Assembly: GCA_023701075.1 (NCBI GenBank)
Contig: JAMPXQ010000079.1
Coordinates: forward strand, 1 to 6,520
Origin: Candidatus Woesearchaeota archaeon
GTDB taxonomy: Archaea; Nanobdellota; Nanobdellia; Woesearchaeales; GW2011-AR15
Reading direction: 5' to 3'
Length of the DNA stretch: 6,520 nt
Shown: in pieces, positions 5,082 through 6,520 of the stretch
Position numbering within the stretch: the first letter of the stretch is position 1
Layout of the letters: every line of letters starts with the position of its first letter
Notes under the pieces: model-generated
Database searches by the model: none
The model's input: the letters and a program-made list of their open reading frames with translations, nothing else
What the model was told of the DNA's origin: nothing
Position numbers and translations under genes: made by a program

Positions 5082-6520
5082 AACGATTAATTCTTACTTT
5101 TTTGATATGCATTTGCATGGTTTCTGTGGCTGCACAGACGATGTATTACGGCCAGGTGCTTCTAAAAGACACGCCATATCCTGGTGTTGAGGTCACTGCG
5201 CATTGGACAGACACATCGGGGACATATAAAGAAATTAGTGAAATCACTCTGGATAAGAGAGAGGCATACGCAAGAGGAAACTCTAATTTTTTGGGATATT
5301 ATTTTTTTGAGAAAGGAGTCATATCCCCAAAGACTAATACGAACATAATATTCACGTTTGATGACTATCCTTACTATATTATAATTGATCCTGCAAAATC
5401 AAGTGAGTTTAGGTTGAATACGATATCTTTTGTCTATGGCAATATATACCCTTCATCGCAGGCAGATGATGGCAATGTGACAATCCCAGAGAATATCAGC
5501 AATCTTGACAAGGAAGATCTTGTGAATCTTATGCTAAAGAGGGATAATGCCACAGGCAGTGCATATGAAGGACCGATTACGGATGATAGCATGATCAATA
5601 ATGATAGCATGCATATTGAGTTAGGGTCTGAAAAAATAAAAGAGCCAATCATTCCGCCCTTGCAGGATAAAGAAAAGAAAAAACCTTGGTATTCAGACAT
5701 ATTTTTAGTGGCCCTGATTCTTCTCTCCATGATAGGTATTGTATTCATCAGTTATTTGGTTATAAGATATGGTATAGGTTACATCGCAAGCGCAGTCACC
5801 GAGATCGCATCCCAGCCTGAATCCTTGGGAAGGAAGTTCATGCAAAGACAGGTAAAGGGATTCGCTTCTCAGATAGTGAAGATAGCACCCGATGAGAAGC
5901 TGGTGCGTGTCCTGGAAAGGTTGAGGGATTCAGAGCTGGTTTTTGTTGTCAGAGGGAATGCCTGTCTTGGCTATATCCATAGAAGATATTTTTTGAATGC
6001 AGATATTGATTTAGAGAAGAAAGTGGCGGACATAGTCTATCCAAAAGAAAACTTGGCTATAGGGCTGCAGAGCACTGTCTCTGAAGCATATTCTGTCATG
6101 AGGAAAGAGAGAGTCACAAAGCTTTGCATATCGGATAATCAAGGATTAGTGAATGAAGTTAATCTATCTGTAATCCAGAAAGCCGCATTGGATCTCCCAA
6201 AGCTTCCTGGAACAGATTTTTCTGTCAGGGACATTGCAGATAAGGAGGTCAATTTCATAAACAAAGGAAAGACTGTGGATGCTGCAAGGAGGCTATTGAA
6301 AGATAGAGATGCAGAGATATTGGTGGTTATGGAAGATGAGAAGCCTATAGGGATATTCACTCTCCATGATTATATCGTGAATTACGCAAAATACCAGAAA
6401 AGCTTCATGTCCCAGCTGGTAGAATCAGTCATGATATCTAATTTTGCACAGATGGATGCTGATGCAGATATGATAGAAGCAAATAGGCTGATGGTCTCAA
6501 GAGAGTTCAAGCATTTCCCA
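5078..6520 (+). CDS. Membrane-anchored receptor-like protein with cytoplasmic CBS repeats, 3' end outside window
   Basis: Translation from ATG 5078 gives 481 codons with no stop up to the window edge. Residues 1-20 are a signal peptide (Lys-Arg, hydrophobic core, then SVAAQ). Residues of about 22-125 form a beta-rich extracytoplasmic domain, beginning YYGQVLLKDTPYPGVEVTAH, like carboxypeptidase-regulatory or Ig-like sandwiches. Residues of about 126-203 are a polar stalk with four N-X-S/T sequons (Asn133, 139, 157, 175). A transmembrane helix spans about 207-230. The cytoplasmic part shows CBS-type repeats near 265-310, 316-370 and 383-439 (best seen in GKTVDAARRLLKDRDAEILVV and KPIGIFTLHDYI), plus the start of a fourth at about 447. 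CBS pairs (Bateman modules) usually bind adenosine nucleotides or S-adenosylmethionine and regulate a partner domain. None is visible before the edge. A role as an envelope sensor or adhesion receptor is inferred. It overlaps the 76-residue gene by ATGA. Confidence 0.85.
   Translation, partial: MKRLILTFLICICMVSVAAQTMYYGQVLLKDTPYPGVEVTAHWTDTSGTYKEISEITLDKREAYARGNSNFLGYYFFEKGVISPKTNTNIIFTFDDYPYYIIIDPAKSSEFRLNTISFVYGNIYPSSQADDGNVTIPENISNLDKEDLVNLMLKRDNATGSAYEGPITDDSMINNDSMHIELGSEKIKEPIIPPLQDKEKKKPWYSDIFLVALILLSMIGIVFISYLVIRYGIGYIASAVTEIASQPESLGRKFMQRQVKGFASQIVKIAPDEKLVRVLERLRDSELVFVVRGNACLGYIHRRYFLNADIDLEKKVADIVYPKENLAIGLQSTVSEAYSVMRKERVTKLCISDNQGLVNEVNLSVIQKAALDLPKLPGTDFSVRDIADKEVNFINKGKTVDAARRLLKDRDAEILVVMEDEKPIGIFTLHDYIVNYAKYQKSFMSQLVESVMISNFAQMDADADMIEANRLMVSREFKHFP

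Noticed and set aside
5583..5611. Direct repeat ATGATAGCATG (5583-5593 and 5601-5611)
   Set aside because: Only two copies, 18 bp apart in frame, encoding a repeated Asp-Ser-Met in the stalk. It is too short and isolated to be a repeat element or a CRISPR array.

Overview
The window looks like a gene-dense, A+T-rich archaeal chromosome segment. The main evidence is a tryptophanyl-tRNA synthetase of the archaeal/eukaryotic type, TATA-box promoters placed so that transcripts would be leaderless or nearly so, a Shine-Dalgarno matching the archaeal 16S tail (AGGTGAT), ATGA-type start/stop overlaps, and a secreted/membrane protein with several N-X-S/T sequons. The compact layout and the many small membrane proteins of unknown family would fit a DPANN-type archaeon (for example a Woesearchaeota relative), but that placement is inference. 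No rRNA, tRNA, CRISPR array or insertion sequence was seen.

Left part (1-1989, + strand): a probable three-gene operon. It holds the end of a polytopic membrane protein cut by the left edge, a small alpha/beta hydrolase with an intact Ser-Asp-His triad, and a PLP-homeostasis protein of the YggS/PLPBP family. The genes are 1 nt apart and then overlap by 4 nt. The YggS homologue lacks the usual N-terminal helix and carries an insertion of about 34 residues, partly encoded by a 12-bp tandem repeat.

Middle (1990-3800, + strand): a TATA box lies directly behind the yggS stop and about 27 nt before the start of a 592-residue TrpRS. Residues of about 218-592 form a complete catalytic TrpRS with the substrate-binding residues conserved. 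Residues of about 1-215 look like a B3/B4 domain, the fold that edits mischarged tRNA in the PheRS beta subunit. This fusion is the most interesting item in the window, because TrpRS enzymes normally have no editing domain.

Right part (3801-6520): a minus-strand multi-pass membrane protein converges on trpS with a 2-nt gap. It is transcribed divergently from a + strand pair through a 76-bp intergenic region with a TATA-like box on each strand. The pair is a 76-residue two-helix membrane protein and, overlapping it by ATGA, a large receptor-like protein cut by the right edge. The receptor has a signal peptide, an extracytoplasmic beta-rich domain, a sequon-rich stalk, one transmembrane helix and about four cytoplasmic CBS repeats. 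The architecture suggests an envelope-spanning sensor with a nucleotide-binding interior, but its function is unknown.

Genes fill almost the whole window. The only non-coding stretches are 544, 1990-2021, 3801-3802 and 4775-4850, so no gap reaches 300 bases.
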